Source: Plantago elongata (lineage: Eukaryota; Streptophyta; Magnoliopsida; Lamiales; Plantaginaceae). From it: a DNA stretch of 64,000 bases. The stretch is from assembly GCA_036897095.1 (NCBI GenBank), contig JAYMSP010000033.1:47587-111586 (forward strand). Reading direction: 5' to 3'. Of this stretch, positions 61,627 to 64,000 are shown one piece after another (the first letter of the stretch is position 1; every line of letters starts with the position of its first letter). The notes beneath the pieces were generated by a model, which saw only the letters and a program-made list of their open reading frames with translations, made no database searches and was not told where the DNA came from. The position numbers and the translations under genes are program-made.

Positions 61627-61963
61627 AACCTATACGTACAATATAGCAACGGTACTAGATAATGATGTAGTGAATTTGACTCTCCTCTAATCAATCATCA
61701 TCAGAGTAGATAATGGGAACTGATTTCTGCAGAAGTTAGATTTTTCTCCTTTCTCTTTCCTTTTCTTCTTCGTTATACTACGGTTTTGCAGTGTAGTGCG
61801 TGAAAAATGAAAATGAAGTTTATGTAGCGGGTCGGGTTTTTCTGGATATTGGAAAAGTTCGAGCTACTCACAGTTAGGTAAGTAAATCTGACGCGCTGTT
61901 CAAAATTGGAATCTTTGCCACCATGGCACCATCCTTGGATTCTTAATCTTAAATTAACATCTA
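61627..61963. other. KUP7-like promoter and leader region
   Basis: The ATG-proximal DNA contains a C/T-rich leader on the minus strand. No second gene start is seen on the plus strand. Confidence 0.4.
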
Positions 61964-62193
61964 CTCCGTCCCATCTGAAATGAAACATAATTCAAATGTA
62001 CGATTTTTAATAAAAATATATAATATGTAATTAAAAATAAGTTTGAGATATAAAAGTACATGTGGACCCAATAATGTATAGTTGAAATGAGTTGTATTGT
62101 GAAGTTAATTCATAAATGGAAAAAAATTTCACCAAAAACTTTGGTGATACGTTCAAAACGGAAAATTGTTCACTCATAGTGGAATGGATGGAG
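61964..62193. mobile_element. Stowaway-type MITE
   Basis: 230 bp with inverted ends: CTCCGTCCCATCTGAAATG at the left and CTCCATCCATTCCACTATG (reverse complement) at the right. A TA precedes the left end. The right flank is AA, so one target base may have mutated. The interior is AT-rich. It sits 340 bp upstream of the KUP7-like start. Confidence 0.7.
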
Positions 62194-62303
62194 AATTTTT
62201 TTAAACGGTTAAAAATTGACTCAAAATCCCGACCTATTTTAAAAGTTTAATAAATTAAAATTATGAAGGCGAAGCGTCTTACCAACTGAACTATGATGAT
62301 TAT
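62194..62303 (-). mobile_element. tRNA-derived SINE-like element, second family member
   Basis: On the minus strand it has a perfect A box, TAGTTCAGTTGG, then TAAGACGCTTC, a decayed B box GGTCGGGATTTTGAGTC, and an end CCGTTT followed by an A run. The same landmarks, in the same order, occur in the insertion at 28863-28949. No clear target-site duplication is visible; its tail abuts the Stowaway end. Confidence 0.6.
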
Positions 62304-63039
62304 CTAAATTAAAATTAACATCTAATAATTCGTGTTTATAGTTCAATGTCTTCCTACAATATCATGTTGATAATATGTGGCCATTTATCATTGTAAACCG
62401 CACCACTCTGATAAATCGAACGTATATTATTTTTTCTACTTACACTATGTTCTCTTTAATTCAAATTTACTAAACTGAATTTAACTGAACTGAATTAAAA
62501 TAAGATATAAATTATATAAAAAAAAGTACATAAAAAAACCACTTTATATAGTGAGTTTACATATAATACCTCATTTAAAAAGCTATTAATATAAGGTCAA
62601 TTTATTTCTTGAGCCCTAATTTCTCTCAATTATAACATGAATTTTCATGAATACCCCTCATTCCTTTTTCTCTTGCACAAATGAATCACTCTAAAACATT
62701 CTTATAAAAAACGTAATTTTATTTTTTTGAGCCCTAATTTCTACCAACTACAAGAAGTTTTTCTATTAATGTTCCTTATTTTTTTTCTCTAAATCCATCA
62801 TACTTTTGTATATACGAAATTCATTTGTTCTTCATTGTTTTCAGATTTTTTCTTCTTCTCTCACATTTTTCATGTTTTAAAATGTGTTTTTGAAAATTTA
62901 CACGATGAATTTCATTGTCTCTCTCACGTTCAATGGTTTCAGCCATCCTTTTGCATAAAACTTGGGTTTAGCATTTTTTTTTTATCTTCTCGATATCGGT
63001 TGAAATATTTAATTATGAGCATTCCCCTGTTTTTACATG
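62304..63039. other. AT-rich intergenic DNA
   Basis: AT-rich sequence with T runs. No gene, RNA or clear repeat was recognised. Confidence 0.4.
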
Positions 63040-63760
63040 TTTATATTGAAACTACTATTGCTAACGTTGAAACTAATAACCAAAATTTATGCACTTAAAA
63101 CTAGTTTGGCTTGCTTTTGAAACTAGTGAAATTAATATTTTTGCTTCTGAAACTAAGTTTCTTATGAAACTAGATTTTTGTTGTTCTGAAACTAAATTTC
63201 GTGTTTTTGAAACTAGTTTTTGTCAACATGATACTAGGGTTTTTTTTTTAATTCTGAAACTAGCTTTATGAGTTCCAGAAACTAACTTTCGTGTTTTTAA
63301 AACTAACTTTTGTGAATATGAAATTAGGTTTTTGTTATTCTAAAACATAACAGTTAGTTTCAAACACGTCCATACTAGTTTCAGGAATTTTCATTCGACT
63401 AGTTTCAGAAATTTTAATTCGACTAGTTTCAGGATTTTTGTGAATATGAAACTAGGTTTTGTGGTTCTGAAACTAGTATAAAATATCTGAAACTAGGTTT
63501 TGTGGTTTTAAAACTAGTTTTTGTGTTATTGAAACTATCTTTTGTGAACATAAAATTAATTTTTGTTGTTTAGAAACTAACATTTGTGAATATTAAACTA
63601 ATACAAAAGATTATGAATCTAGGTTTCGTGAATCTGAAACTAGCTTTTGTGAACATGAAACTAATTTTTGTGAACATGAAATTAGATTTTTGTTGTTATG
63701 AAACTAACTTTTATGAATATGAAACTATCTAAAGATCATGAAACTAGCTTTAATCATCAT
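63040..63760 (+). repeat. Degenerate minisatellite based on GAAACTAG
   Basis: The core GAAACTAG recurs roughly every 15-25 bases, about 30-35 times, usually followed by TTTTTGTG and a short variable spacer. Copies vary in length and base. No significant open frame follows the repeat period. Confidence 0.8.
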
Positions 63761-64000
63761 GGTATGAGAATGGTTGGTTGAAAACCAAAACCATAACCAG
63801 CTAATAATCATTAGCTTTTCTTGAACGGTTATTCACCATAACTATAATCGTATCCGTTCAGCAACCGACCGATTATAACCAGCACCAACCTGACTTCAGG
63901 TTAAGGTTACGGTTAAAAACCGCTTCAAATTTTTTTTGTTGAAACGCACGATTTTTTTTATTATTTATGTATTTTGCCCGGGTGGGACACCTACTCCAGT
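63761..64000. other. Right window edge
   Basis: Contains CCATAACC and AACCGACCG-like words and a GGTTAAGGTTACGGTTAAAA stretch, which look like simple or transposon-derived sequence. No gene is seen before the window ends. Confidence 0.35.

Overview
The window is nuclear DNA from a flowering plant, most probably a eudicot. Genes have many GT-AG introns, intergenic DNA is AT-rich, and the proteins resemble Arabidopsis orthologues. I cannot name the species.

Seven intact protein-coding genes were reconstructed exon by exon, and each joined coding sequence is a whole number of codons. OM64 (minus, 1142-6869) is a mitochondrial outer-membrane import receptor. A small intronless gene (plus, 12993-13601) encodes a secreted ECA1/prolamin-like protein with a proline-rich linker. 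A UBP3/UBP4-type ubiquitin protease (minus, 14604-18355) follows. AOX1 (plus, 25213-28009) is an alternative oxidase. PIG-O (plus, 30952-36920) is a GPI-anchor ethanolamine-phosphate transferase. MFL1 (plus, 39031-40269) is a plastid mitoferrin-like carrier, and PAA1/HMA6 (plus, 41972-52167) is a plastid copper ATPase. That makes seven with PAA1; a KUP7-like potassium transporter (minus, 53501-61626) is the eighth gene and also closes in frame.

Broken genes and mobile DNA fill much of the rest. A decayed LINE retrotransposon (minus, about 7480-12720) lies between OM64 and the ECA1-like gene. A SABATH methyltransferase pseudogene (minus, 28511-29789) has lost its SAM-binding motif and carries a small tRNA-derived SINE-like insertion at a splice acceptor. 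The block 19150-23925 holds two similar elements with inverted termini and internal degenerate arrays of about 90 bp. Several short MITE-like elements are scattered between genes. A minisatellite built on GAAACTAG occupies 63040-63760.

The genes do not form one pathway; this is ordinary plant gene order. Two themes recur. MFL1 (iron) and PAA1 (copper) are consecutive same-strand genes for metal delivery to plastids. OM64 and AOX1 are mitochondrial. KUP7 and OM64 are close neighbours in Arabidopsis (At5g09400 and At5g09420, from memory), which suggests partly conserved gene order. I saw no wholly new biological system. The most unusual structures are the tandem array in KUP7-like intron 1, whose period matches the real splice donor, and the SINE-like insertion that duplicated a splice acceptor.
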